Source of the DNA: Auanema rhodensis
Lineage: Eukaryota; Nematoda; Chromadorea; Rhabditida; Rhabditidae
NCBI GenBank assembly: GCA_964057225.1
Contig: OZ059894.1
Span: 3,224,001 to 3,288,000 of the forward strand
Direction: 5' to 3'
Length of the DNA: 64,000 nucleotides
Under the pieces are notes generated by a model, which was given only the letters and a program-made list of their open reading frames with translations, was not told where the DNA came from and ran no database searches. Shown piece by piece: positions 1-11,429 of this stretch. The position numbers were made by a program, and so were the translations under genes. Every line of letters begins with the position of its first letter. The stretch's first letter is position 1.

Positions 1-373
1 AAAATGCACCGAGATATCAACTGATATAAGTTCACACTTATATCCTAGATTTTCACCCCGAAGAATTAATTTTTTCGTTGAATAACATTGTCCATCGTCT
101 TTGCCTTGAAAAAAGGAATCTAAAAACATCTACTTTTTGCTAAATTATTTTGAAATTTTTCGAAAAAATTTTTGTCAAAATGTTTTTGGAAGCAATGTTG
201 AGTGTACATGGAAACTCAACATACACTAATGCATCATTTTTCAAACGATCATAACTAATTTTTGTATTAAGCGTTTTTCAATGTAGTATAGTGCATTCGA
301 TGCGGATTTTCAAGCTGCGTCGATCTGTGTTATCAGATTTGCGCTAGCTTAAAAATGCACCGAGATATCAACT

Positions 374-395
374 GATATAAGTTCACACTTATATC
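374..395. other. 8-bp inverted repeat (class A hairpin)
   Basis: GATATAAG, loop TTCACA, CTTATATC: a perfect stem seen in class A units. In class B units the left half becomes GATATAGG, GATATCGG or GATATATG while the right half stays CTTATATC, so pairing is weakened. It is therefore a class-specific dyad. Function unknown. Confidence 0.8.
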
Positions 396-545
396 CTAGA
401 TTTTCACCCCGAAGAATTAATTTTTTCGTTGAATAACATTGTCCATCGTCTTTGCCTTGAAAAAAGGAATCTAAAAACATCTACTTTTTGCTAAATTATT
501 TTGAAATTTTTCGAAAAAATTTTTGTCAAAATGTTTTTGGAAGCA

Positions 546-573
546 ATGTTGAGTGTACATGGAAACTCAACAT
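546..573. other. 8-bp inverted repeat with overlapping alternative dyad
   Basis: ATGTTGAG and CTCAACAT are perfect reverse complements separated by 12 nt. A second dyad, AGTGTA (552-557) with TACACT (573-578), interlocks with the first, so only one can form at a time. In the class B variant the right half reads CTCAATAT, which still pairs in single-stranded form through a G-T wobble. The element is present in nearly every monomer of both arms. Confidence 0.8.
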
Positions 574-3500
574 ACACTAATGCATCATTTTTCAAACGAT
601 CATAACTAATTTTTGTATTAAGCGTTTTTCAATGTAGTATAGTGCATTCGATGCGGATTTTCAAGCTGCGCCGATCTGTGTTATCAGATTTGCGCTAGCT
701 TAAAAATGCACCGAGATATCAACTGATATAAGTTCACACTTATATCCTCGATTTTCACCCTGAAGAATTAATTTTTTCGTTGAATAACATTGTCCATCGT
801 CTTTGCCTTGAAAAAAGGAATCTAAAAACATCTACTTTTTGCTAAATTATTTTGAAATTTTTCGAAAAAATTTTTGTCAAAATGTTTTTGGAAGCAATGT
901 TGAGTGTACATGGAAAATCAACATACACTAATGCATCATTTTTCAAACGATCATAACTAATTTTTGTATTAAGCGTTTTTCAATGTAGTATAGTGCATTC
1001 GATGCGGATTTTTAAGCTGCGTCGATCTGTGTTATCCGATTTGCGCTAGCTGAAAAATGCACCGAGATATCAACTGATATAAGTTCACACTTATATCCTC
1101 GATTTTCACCCTGAAGAATTAATTTTTTCGTTGAATAACATTGTCCATCGTCTTTGCCTTGAAAAAAGGAATCTAAAAACATCTACTTTTTGCTAAATTA
1201 TTTTGAAATTTTTCGAAAAAATTTTTGTCAAAATGTTTTTGGAAGCAATGTTGAGTGTACATGGAAACTCAACATACACTAATGCATCATTTTTCAAACG
1301 ATCATAACTAATTTTTGTATTAAGCGTTTTTCAATGTAGTATAATGCATTCGATGCGGATTTTTAAGCTGCGTCGATCTGTGTTATCCGATTTGCGCTAG
1401 CTGAAAAATGCACCGAGATATCAACTGATATAAGTTCACACTTATATCCTCGATTTTCACCCTGAAGAATTAATTTTTTCGTTGAATAACATTGTCCATC
1501 GTCTTTGCCTTGAAAAAAGGAATCTAAAAACATCTACTTTTTGCTAAATTATTTTGAAATTTTTCGAAAAAATTTTTGTCAAAATGTTTTTGGAAGCAAT
1601 GTTGAGTGTACATGGAAACTCAACATACACTAATGTATCATTTTTCAAACGATCATAACTAATTTTTGTATTAAGCGTTTTTCAATGTAGTATAGTGCAT
1701 TCGATGCGGATTTTCAAGCTGCGCCGATCTGTGTTATCAGATTTGCGCTAGCTTAAAAATGCACCGAGATATCAACTGATATAAGTTCACACTTATATCC
1801 TCGATTTTCACCCTGAAGAATTAATTTTTTCGTTGAATAACATTGTCCATCGTCTTTGCCTTGAAAAAAGGAATCTAAAAACATCTACTTTTTGCTAAAT
1901 TATTTTGAAATTTTTCGAAAAAATTTTTGTCAAAATGTTTTTGGAAGCAATGTTGAGTGTACATGGAAACTCAACATACACTAATGCATCATTTTTCAAA
2001 CGATCATAACTAATTTTTGTATTAAGCGTTTTTCAATGTAGTATAGTGCATTCGATGCGGATTTTTAAGCTGCGTCGATCTGTGTTATCCGATTTGCGCT
2101 AGCTGAAAAATGCACCGAGATATCAACTGATATAAGTTCACACTTATATCCTCGATTTTCACCCTGAAGAATTAATTTTTTCGTTGAATAACATTGTCCA
2201 TCGTCTTTGCCTTGAAAAAAGGAATCTAAAAACATCTACTTTTTGCTAAATTATTTTGAAATTTTTCGAAAAAATTTTTGTCAAAATGTTTTTGGAAGCA
2301 ATGTTGAGTGTACATGGAAACTCAACATACACTAATGCATCATTTTTCAAACGATCATAACTAATTTTTGTATTAAGCGTTTTTCAATGTAGTATAGTGC
2401 ATTCGATGCGGATTTTCAAGCTGCGTCGATCTGTGTTATCAGATTTGCGCTAGCTTAAAAATGCACCGAGATATCAACTGATATAAGTTCACACTTATAT
2501 CCTAGATTTTCACCCCGAAGAATTAATTTTTTCGTTGAATAACATTGTCCATCGTCTTTGCCTTGAAAAAAGGAATCTAAAAACATCTACTTTTTGCTAA
2601 ATTATTTTGAAATTTTTCGAAAAAATTTTTGTCAAAATGTTTTTGGAAGCAATGTTGAGTGTACATGGAAACTCAACATACACTAATGCATCATTTTTCA
2701 AACGATCATAACTAATTTTTGTATTAAGCGTTTTTCAATGTAGTATAGTGCATTCGATGCGGATTTTCAAGCTGCGCCGATCTGTGTTATCAGATTTGCG
2801 CTAGCTTAAAAATGCACCGAGATATCAACTGATATAAGTTCACACTTATATCCTCGATTTTCACCCTGAAGAATTAATTTTTTCGTTGAATAACATTGTC
2901 CATCGTCTTTGCCTTGAAAAAAGGAATCTAAAAACATCTACTTTTTGCTAAATTATTTTGAAATTTTTCGAAAAAATTTTTGTCAAAATGTTTTTGGAAG
3001 CAATGTTGAGTGTACATGGAAAATCAACATACACTAATGCATCATTTTTCAAACGATCATAACTAATTTTTGTATTAAGCGTTTTTCAATGTAGTATAGT
3101 GCATTCGATGCGGATTTTTAAGCTGCGTCGATCTGTGTTATCCGATTTGCGCTAGCTGAAAAATGCACCGAGATATCAACTGATATAAGTTCACACTTAT
3201 ATCCTCGATTTTCACCCTGAAGAATTAATTTTTTCGTTGAATAACATTGTCCATCGTCTTTGCCTTGAAAAAAGGAATCTAAAAACATCTACTTTTTGCT
3301 AAATTATTTTGAAATTTTTCGAAAAAATTTTTGTCAAAATGTTTTTGGAAGCAATGTTGAGTGTACATGGAAACTCAACATACACTAATGCATCATTTTT
3401 CAAACGATCATAACTAATTTTTGTATTAAGCGTTTTTCAATGTAGTATAATGCATTCGATGCGGATTTTTAAGCTGCGTCGATCTGTGTTATCCGATTTG

Positions 3501-4563
3501 CGCTAGCTGAAAAATGCACCGAGATATCAACTGATATAAGTTCACACTTATATCCTCGATTTTCACCCTGAAGAATTAATTTTTTCGTTGAATAACATTG
3601 TCCATCGTCTTTGCCTTGAAAAAAGGAATCTAAAAACATCTACTTTTTGCTAAATTATTTTGAAATTTTTCGAAAAAATTTTTGTCAAAATGTTTTTGGA
3701 AGCAATGTTGAGTGTACATGGAAACTCAACATACACTAATGTATCATTTTTCAAACGATCATAACTAATTTTTGTATTAAGCGTTTTTCAATGTAGTATA
3801 GTGCATTCGATGCGGATTTTCAAGCTGCGCCGATCTGTGTTATCAGATTTGCGCTAGCTTAAAAATGCACCGAGATATCAACTGATATAAGTTCACACTT
3901 ATATCCTCGATTTTCACCCTGAAGAATTAATTTTTTCGTTGAATAACATTGTCCATCGTCTTTGCCTTGAAAAAAGGAATCTAAAAACATCTACTTTTTG
4001 CTAAATTATTTTGAAATTTTTCGAAAAAATTTTTGTCAAAATGTTTTTGGAAGCAATGTTGAGTGTACATGGAAACTCAACATACACTAATGCATCATTT
4101 TTCAAACGATCATAACTAATTTTTGTATTAAGCGTTTTTCAATGTAGTATAGTGCATTCGATGCGGATTTTTAAGCTGCGTCGATCTGTGTTATCCGATT
4201 TGCGCTAGCTGAAAAATGCACCGAGATATCAACTGATATAAGTTCACACTTATATCCTCGATTTTCACCCTGAAGAATTAATTTTTTCGTTGAATAACAT
4301 TGTCCATCGTCTTTGCCTTGAAAAAAGGAATCTAAAAACATCTACTTTTTGCTAAATTATTTTGAAATTTTTCGAAAAAATTTTTGTCAAAATGTTTTTG
4401 GAAGCAATGTTGAGTGTACATGGAAACTCAACATACACTAATGCATCATTTTTCAAACGATCATAACTAATTTTTGTATTAAGCGTTTTTCAATGTAGTA
4501 TAGTGCATTCGATGCGGATTTTTAAGCTGCGTCGATCTGTGTTATCCGATTTGCGCTAGCTGA

Positions 4564-5265
4564 AAAATGCACCGAGATATCAACTGATATAAGTTCACAC
4601 TTATATCCTCGATTTTCACCCTGAAGAATTAATTTTTTCGTTGAATAACATTGTCCATCGTCTTTGCCTTGAAAAAAGGAATCTAAAAACATCTACTTTT
4701 TGCTAAATTATTTTGAAATGTTTCGAAAAAATTTTTGTCAAAATGTTTTTGGAAGCAATGTTGAGTGTACATGGAAACTCAACATACACTAATGCATCAT
4801 TTTTCAAACGATCATAACTAATTTTTGTATTAAGCGTTTTTCAATGTAGTATAGTGCATTCGATGCGGATTTTTAAGCTGCGTCGATCTGTGTTATCCGA
4901 TTTGCGCTAGCTGAAAAATGCACCGAGATATCAACTGATATAAGTTCACACTTATATCCTCGATTTTCACCCTGAAGAATTAATTTTTTCGTTGAATAAC
5001 ATTGTCCATCGTCTTTGCCTTGAAAAAAGGAATCTAAAAACATCTACTTTTTGCTAAATTATTTTGAAATGTTTCGAAAAAATTTTTGTCAAAATGTTTT
5101 TGGAAGCAATGTTGAGTGTACATGGAAACTCAACATACACTAATGCATCATTTTTCAAACGATCATAACTAATTTTTGTATTAAGCGTTTTTCAATGTAG
5201 TATAGTGCATTCGATGCGGATTTTTAAGCTGCGTCGATCTGTGTTATCCGATTTGCGCTAGCTGA
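4564..5265 (+). repeat. Tandem pair of identical monomers marked by GAAATGTTTCG
   Basis: Two consecutive 351-bp units (4,564-4,914 and 4,915-5,265) share the otherwise rare change GAAATGTTTCG for GAAATTTTTCG. I saw no difference between them, so this is a single-monomer duplication. The same allele returns in the units at 7,022 and about 18,571, linking those regions by descent. Confidence 0.8.
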
Positions 5266-5616
5266 AAAATGCACCGAGATATCAACTGATATAAGTTCAC
5301 ACTTATATCCTCGATTTTCACCCTGAAGAATTAATTTTTTCGTTGAATAACATTGTCCATCGTCTTTGCCTTGAAAAAAGGAATCTAAAAACATCTACTT
5401 TTTGCTAAATTATTTTGAAATTTTTCGAAAAAATTTTTGTCAAAATGTTTTTGGAAGCAATGTTGAGTGTACATGGAAACTCAACATACACTAATGCATC
5501 ATTTTTCAAACGATCATAACTGATTTTTGTATTAAGCGTTTTTCAATGTAGTATAGTGCATTCGATGCGGATTTTCAAGCTGCGTCGATCTGTGTTATCA
5601 GATTTGCGCTAGCTTA

Positions 5617-7021
5617 AAAATGCACCGAGATATCAACTGATATAAGTTCACACTTATATCCTCGATTTTCACCCCGAAGAATTAATTTTTTCGTTGAATA
5701 ACATTGTCCATCGTCTTTGCCTTGAAAAAAGGAATCTAAAAACATCTACTTTTTGCTAAATTATTTCGAAATTTTTCGAAAAAATTTTTGTCAAAATGTT
5801 TTTGGAAGCAATGTTGAGTGTACATGGAAACTCAACATACACTAATGCATCATTTTTCAAACGATCATAACTAATTTTTGTATTAAGCGTTTCTCAATGA
5901 AGTATAGTGCATTCAATGCGGATTTTTGAGCTGCGTCGATCTGTGTTATCAAATTTGCGCTAGCTTAAGAATGCACCGAGATATCAACTGATATAGGTTC
6001 ACACTTATATCCTCGATTTTCACCCTGAAGAGTTTATTTTTTCGCTGAATAACATTGTCCATCATCTTCGCCTCGAAAAAAGAAATCTAAAAACATCTAC
6101 TTTTCGTGAAATTATTTTGAAATTTTCCGGGAAAATTTTTGTCAAAATGTTTTTGGAAGCAATGTTGAGTGTACATGGAAACTCAACATACAATAATGCA
6201 TCATTTTTCAAACGATCATAACTAATTTTTGTATTGAGCGTTTCTCAATGAAGTATAGTGCATTCAATGCGGATTTTTGAGCTGCGTCGATCTGTGTTAT
6301 CAAAATTGCGCTAGCTTTAGAATGCACCGAGATATCAACTGATATCGGTTCACACTTATATCCTCGATTTTCACCCTGAAGAGTTAATTTTTTCGCTGAA
6401 TAACATTGTCCATCGTCTTCGCCTTGAAAAAAAGAAATCTAAAAACATCTACTTTTCGTGAAATTATTTCGAAATTTTTCGGGAAAATTTTTGTCAAAAT
6501 GTTTTTGAAAGCAATGTTGAGTGTACATTGAAACTCAATATACAGTAATGCATCATTTTCCAAACGATCATAACTAATTTTTGTATTGAGCATTTCTTAA
6601 TGAAGTATAGTGCATTCGATGTGGATTTTTGTGCTGCGTCGATCTGTGTTATCAGATTTGCGCTAGCTTAAGAATGCACCGAGATATCAACTGATATAGG
6701 TTCACACTTATATCCTCGATTTTCACCCTGAAGAGTTTATTTTTTCGCTGAATAACATTGTCCATCGTCTTCCCCTTGAAAAAAGGAATCTAAAAACATC
6801 TACTTTTCGTGAAATTATTTCGAAATTTTTCGGGAAAATTTTTGTCAAAATGTTTTTGGAAGCAATGTTGAGTGTACATGGAAACTCAACATACACTAAT
6901 GCATCATTTTCCAAACGATCATAACTAATTTTTGTATTGAGCATTTCTTAATGAAGTATAGTGCATTCGATGTGGATTTTTGAGCTGCGTCGATCTGTGT
7001 TATCAGATTTGCGCTAGCTTA
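5617..7021 (+). repeat. A/B hybrid unit followed by three class B monomers
   Basis: The unit at 5,617-5,967 starts as class A (GCTAAATTATTT, TCGAAAAAATT) and switches near 5,890 to the class B tail (GTTTCTCAATGAAG, GATTTTTGAGC). The units at 5,968, 6,319 and 6,671 are full class B (CGTGAAATTATTT, GGGAAAATT). The unit at 6,319 is 352 bp long because of one extra A in its A run. The switch within a monomer indicates unequal crossover or gene conversion between classes. Confidence 0.8.
6467..6484 (+). other. TTCG-N8-CGGG motif of class B units
   Basis: TTTCGAAATTTTTCGGGA is present in many class B monomers. It resembles the mammalian CENP-B box core (TTCG, seven bases with a central A, CGGG), but the spacer here is eight bases and the required A is not in place. 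Recorded as a motif only; protein binding is not claimed. Confidence 0.4.
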
Positions 7022-7372
7022 AGAATGCACCGAGATATCAACTGATATAGGTTCACACTTATATCCTCGATTTTCACCCTGAAGAATTAATTTTTTCGTT
7101 GAATAACATTGTCCATCGTCTTTGCCTTGAAAAAAGGAATCTAAAAACATCTACTTTTTGCTAAATTATTTTGAAATGTTTCGAAAAAATTTTTGTCAAA
7201 ATGTTTTTGGAAGCAATGTTGAGTGTACATGGAAACTCAACATACACTAATGCATCATTTTTCAAACGATCATAACTAATTTTTGTATTAAGCGTTTTTC
7301 AATGTAGTATAGTGCATTCGATGCGGATTTTTAAGCTGCGTCGATCTGTGTTATCCGATTTGCGCTAGCTGA

Positions 7373-7706
7373 AAAATGCACCGAGATATCAACTGATATA
7401 AGTTCACACTTATATCCTCGATTTTCACCCTGAAGAATTAATTTTTTCGTTGAATAACATTGTCCATCGTCTTTGCCTTGAAAAAAGGAATCTAAAAACA
7501 TCTACTTTTTGCTAAATTATTTTGAAATTTTTCGAAAAAATTGGAAGCAATGTTGAGTGTACATGGAAACTCAACATACACTAATGCATCATTTTTCAAA
7601 CGATCATAACTAATTTTTGTATTAAGCGTTTTTCAATGTAGTATAGTGCATTCGATGCGGATTTTCAAGCTGCGTCGATCTGTGTTATCAGATTTGCGCT
7701 AGCTTA
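7373..7706 (+). repeat. 334-bp monomer with 17-bp deletion, copy 1
   Basis: A class A unit in which AAAAAATT runs straight into GGAAGCAATG at about 7,541. The missing 17 bases normally include GTCAAAATG between two T5 tracts. Both breakpoints lie in T runs, consistent with a replication or alignment-slippage deletion. Confidence 0.9.
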
Positions 7707-8408
7707 AAAATGCACCGAGATATCAACTGATATAAGTTCACACTTATATCCTCGATTTTCACCCCGAAGAATTAATTTTTTCGTTGAATAACATTGTCCA
7801 TCGTCTTTGCCTTGAAAAAAGGAATCTAAAAACATCTACTTTTTGCTAAATTATTTCGAAATTTTTCGAAAAAATTTTTGTCAAAATGTTTTTGGAAGCA
7901 ATGTTGAGTGTACATGGAAACTCAACATACACTAATGCATCATTTTTCAAACGATCATAACTAATTTTTGTATTAAGCGTTTCTCAATGAAGTATAGTGC
8001 ATTCAATGCGGATTTTTGAGCTGCGTCGATCTGTGTTATCAAATTTGCGCTAGCTTAAGAATGCACCGAGATATCAACTGATATAGGTTCACACTTATAT
8101 CCTCGATTTTCACCCTGAAGAGTTTATTTTTTCGCTGAATAACATTGTCCATCATCTTCGCCTCGAAAAAAGAAATCTAAAAACATCTACTTTTCGTGAA
8201 ATTATTTTGAAATTTTCCGGGAAAATTTTTGTCAAAATGTTTTTGGAAGCAATGTTGAGTGTACATGGAAACTCAACATACAATAATGCATCATTTTTCA
8301 AACGATCATAACTAATTTTTGTATTGAGCGTTTCTCAATGAAGTATAGTGCATTCAATGCGGATTTTTGAGCTGCGTCGATCTGTGTTATCAAAATTGCG
8401 CTAGCTTT

Positions 8409-8759
8409 AGAATGCACCGAGATATCAACTGATATCGGTTCACACTTATATCCTCGATTTTCACCCTGAAGAGTTTATTTTTTCGCTGAATAACATTGTC
8501 CATCGTCTTCCCCTTGAAAAAAGGAATCTAAAAACATCTACTTTTCGTGAAATTATTTCGAAATTTTTCGGGAAAATTTTTGTCAAAATGTTTTTGGAAG
8601 CAATGTTGAGTGTACATGGAAACTCAACATACACTAATGCATCATTTTTCAAACGATCATAACTAATTTTTGTATTAAGCGTTTTTCAATGTAGTATAGT
8701 GCATTCGATGCGGATTTTTAAGCTGCGTCGATCTGTGTTATCCGATTTGCGCTAGCTGA
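8409..8759 (+). repeat. Chimeric monomer (three parental patches)
   Basis: This unit begins like the one at 6,319 (GCTTTAGAATGC before it and GATATCGGTTC inside). It then follows the unit at 6,671 (GAGTTTATT, CTTCCCCTTG, CGTGAAATTATTTCG), and from about 8,645 it becomes class A (ATTAAGCGTTTTTCAATGTAG). Two switches inside 351 bp are most easily read as recombination or conversion joins. Confidence 0.7.
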
Positions 8760-9093
8760 AAAATGCACCGAGATATCAACTGATATAAGTTCACACTTAT
8801 ATCCTCGATTTTCACCCTGAAGAATTAATTTTTTCGTTGAATAACATTGTCCATCGTCTTTGCCTTGAAAAAAGGAATCTAAAAACATCTACTTTTTGCT
8901 AAATTATTTTGAAATTTTTCGAAAAAATTGGAAGCAATGTTGAGTGTACATGGAAACTCAACATACACTAATGCATCATTTTTCAAACGATCATAACTAA
9001 TTTTTGTATTAAGCGTTTTTCAATGTAGTATAGTGCATTCGATGCGGATTTTCAAGCTGCGTCGATCTGTGTTATCAGATTTGCGCTAGCTTA
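8760..9093 (+). repeat. 334-bp monomer with 17-bp deletion, copy 2
   Basis: Same deletion join at about 8,928, exactly 1,387 bp after copy 1 (four monomers minus 17 bp). This shows that the surrounding segment was duplicated after the deletion arose. Confidence 0.9.
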
Positions 9094-11429
9094 AAAATGC
9101 ACCGAGATATCAACTGATATAAGTTCACACTTATATCCTCGATTTTCACCCCGAAGAATTAATTTTTTCGTTGAATAACATTGTCCATCGTCTTTGCCTT
9201 GAAAAAAGGAATCTAAAAACATCTACTTTTTGCTAAATTATTTCGAAATTTTTCGAAAAAATTTTTGTCAAAATGTTTTTGGAAGCAATGTTGAGTGTAC
9301 ATGGAAACTCAACATACACTAATGCATCATTTTTCAAACGATCATAACTAATTTTTGTATTAAGCGTTTCTCAATGAAGTATAGTGCATTCAATGCGGAT
9401 TTTTGAGCTGCGTCGATCTGTGTTATCAAATTTGCGCTAGCTTAAGAATGCACCGAGATATCAACTGATATAGGTTCACACTTATATCCTCGATTTTCAC
9501 CCTGAAGAGTTTATTTTTTCGCTGAATAACATTGTCCATCATCTTCGCCTCGAAAAAAGAAATCTAAAAACATCTACTTTTCGTGAAATTATTTTGAAAT
9601 TTTCCGGGAAAATTTTTGTCAAAATGTTTTTGGAAGCAATGTTGAGTGTACATGGAAACTCAACATACACTAATGCATCATTTTTCAAACGATCATAACT
9701 AATTTTTGTATTGAGCGTTTCTCAATGAAGTATAGTGCATTCAATGCGGATTTTTGAGCTGCGTCGATCTGTGTTATCAAAATTGCGCTAGCTTTAGAAT
9801 GCACCGAGATATCAACTGATATCGGTTCACACTTATATCCTCGATTTTCACCCTGAAGAGTTAATTTTTTCGCTGAATAACATTGTCCATCGTCTTCGCC
9901 TTGAAAAAAAGAAATCTAAAAACATCTACTTTTCGTGAAATTATTTCGAAATTTTTCGGGAAAATTTTTGTCAAAATGTTTTTGAAAGCAATGTTGAGTG
10001 TACATTGAAACTCAATATACAGTAATGCATCATTTTCCAAACGATCATAACTAATTTTTGTACTGAGCATTTCTTAATGAAGTATAGTGCATTCGATGTG
10101 GATTTTTGTGCTGCGTCGATCTGTGTTATCAGATTTGCGCTAGCTTAAGAATGCACCGAGATATCAACTGATATAGGTTCACACTTATATCCTCGATTTT
10201 CACCCTGAAGAGTTTATTTTTTCGCTGAATAACATTGTCCATCGTCTTCCCCTTGAAAAAAGGAATCTAAAAACATCTACTTTTCGTGAAATTATTTCGA
10301 AATTTTTCGGGAAAATTTTTGTCAAAATGTTTTTGGAAGCAATGTTGAGTGTACATGGAAACTCAACATACACTAATGCATCATTTTCCAAACGATCATA
10401 ACTAATTTTTGTATTGAGCATTTCTTAATGAAGTATAGTGCATTCGATGTGGATTTTTGAGCTGCGTCGATCTGTGTTATCAGATTTGCGCTAGCTTAAG
10501 AATGCACCGAGATATCAACTGATATAGGTTCACACTTATATCCTCGATTTTCACCCTGAAGAGTTTATTTTTTCGCTGAATAACATTGTCCATCATCTTT
10601 GCCTCGAAAAAAGAAATCTAAAAACATCTACTTTTCGTGAAATTATTTTGAAATTTTCCGGGAAAATTTTTGTCAAAATGTTTTTGGAAGCAATGTTGAG
10701 TGTACATGGAAACTCAACATACACTAATGCATCATTTTTCAAACGATCATAACTAATTTTTGTATTGAGCATTTCTTAATGAAGTATAGTGCATTCGATG
10801 TAGATTTTTGAGCTGCGTCGATCTGTGTTATCAGATTTGCGCTAGCTTAAAAATGCACCGAGATATCAACTGATATATGTTCACACTTATATCCTCGATT
10901 TTCACCCTGAAGATTTACTTTTTTCGTTGAATAACATTGTCCATCGTTTTTGCCTTGAAAAAAGGAATCTAAAAACATCTACTTTTTGCTAAACTATTTT
11001 GAAATTTTTCGAAAAAATTTTTGTCAAAATGTTTTTGGAAGCAATGTTGAGTGTACATGGAAACTCAACATACACTAATGCATCATTTTTCAAACGATCA
11101 TAACTAATTTTTGTATTGAGCGTTTCTCAATGAAGTATAGTGCATTCAATGCGGATTTTTGAGCTGCGTCGATCTGTGTTATCAAAATTGCGCTAGCTCT
11201 AGAATGCACCGAGATATCAACTGATATCGGTTCACACTTATATCCTCGATTTTCACCCTGAAGAGTTATTTTTTTCGCTGAATAACATTGTCCATCGTCT
11301 TCGCCTTAAAAAAAGGAATCTAAAAACATCTACTTTTCGTGAAATTATTTCGAAATTTTTCGGGAAAATTTTTGTCAAAATGTTTTTGAAAGCAATGTTG
11401 AGTGTACATTGAAACTCAATATACAGTAA

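Larger units (their letters stand above)
352..702 (+). repeat. Representative class A monomer with internal map
   Basis: A 351-bp unit chosen as reference. In order it holds: GATATC at 364-369; an 8-bp stem GATATAAG/CTTATATC with a 6-nt loop at 374-395; an A/T-tract region at about 460-538, with runs of 4-6 A or T roughly every 10-12 bp; the palindrome TTTTTCGAAAAA at 507-518; an 8-bp inverted repeat ATGTTGAG/CTCAACAT with a 12-nt loop at 546-573, whose loop starts with the palindrome TGTACA at 554-559; ATGCAT at 580-585; and GCTAGC at 694-699. The hexamer palindromes recur in most units, so EcoRV, BsrGI, NsiI and NheI sites should repeat at about monomer spacing. 351 is divisible by three, so reading frames stay in register across neighbouring units. 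Confidence 0.92.
59..4517 (+). repeat. Six-monomer higher-order duplication (2,106 bp), two copies
   Basis: Rare variants recur exactly 2,106 bp apart: GGAAAATCAAC near 911 and 3,017, ATAATGCATT at 1,341 and 3,447, and TAATGTATC at 1,631 and 3,737. Bases from about 59 to 2,411 match about 2,165 to 4,517 with no difference that I noticed. Outside these limits the alleles differ (2,412 versus 4,518; the CTAGATT allele near 48 versus CTCGATT near 2,154). The unit is six 351-bp monomers. Confidence 0.85.
1..5616 (+). repeat. Homogeneous class A block (16 monomers)
   Basis: Sixteen units of exactly 351 bp, all with TTTTTGCTAAATTATTTT and TTCGTTGAAT. They differ only at a few sites: CTAGATTTTCACCCCG versus CTCGATTTTCACCCTG, AGCTGCGCCG versus AGCTGCGTCG, ATCAGATTT versus ATCCGATTT, and GAAATGTTTCG at two adjacent units. 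This is the most homogenised stretch of the window. The pattern of shared variants shows that it grew by block duplication. Confidence 0.9.
7258..9847 (+). repeat. 1,387-bp tandem duplication
   Basis: About 7,258-8,460 matches about 8,645-9,847 with an offset of 1,387 bp. One clear difference is in the ACAATAATGC/ACACTAATGC motif (near 8,283 versus 9,670). The unit is four monomers including one 17-bp-deleted unit. The corresponding part of the downstream 10-kb copy has only one deletion unit, so the extra 1,387 bp may have been gained here after the larger event, or lost there. Confidence 0.8.

Noticed and set aside
352-702. Promoters, TATA boxes and poly-A signals scattered through the AT-rich monomer
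   Set aside because: TATA-like strings and A/T runs are expected by composition and recur in every unit; no start, gene or transcript evidence accompanies them.
1-5616. CRISPR-like array (regular direct repeats)
   Set aside because: The repeated unit is 351 bp with no unique spacers; whole units are near-identical. This is satellite DNA.
6467-6484. Canonical CENP-B box
   Set aside because: The spacer between TTCG and CGGG is eight rather than seven bases and the essential central A is missing.
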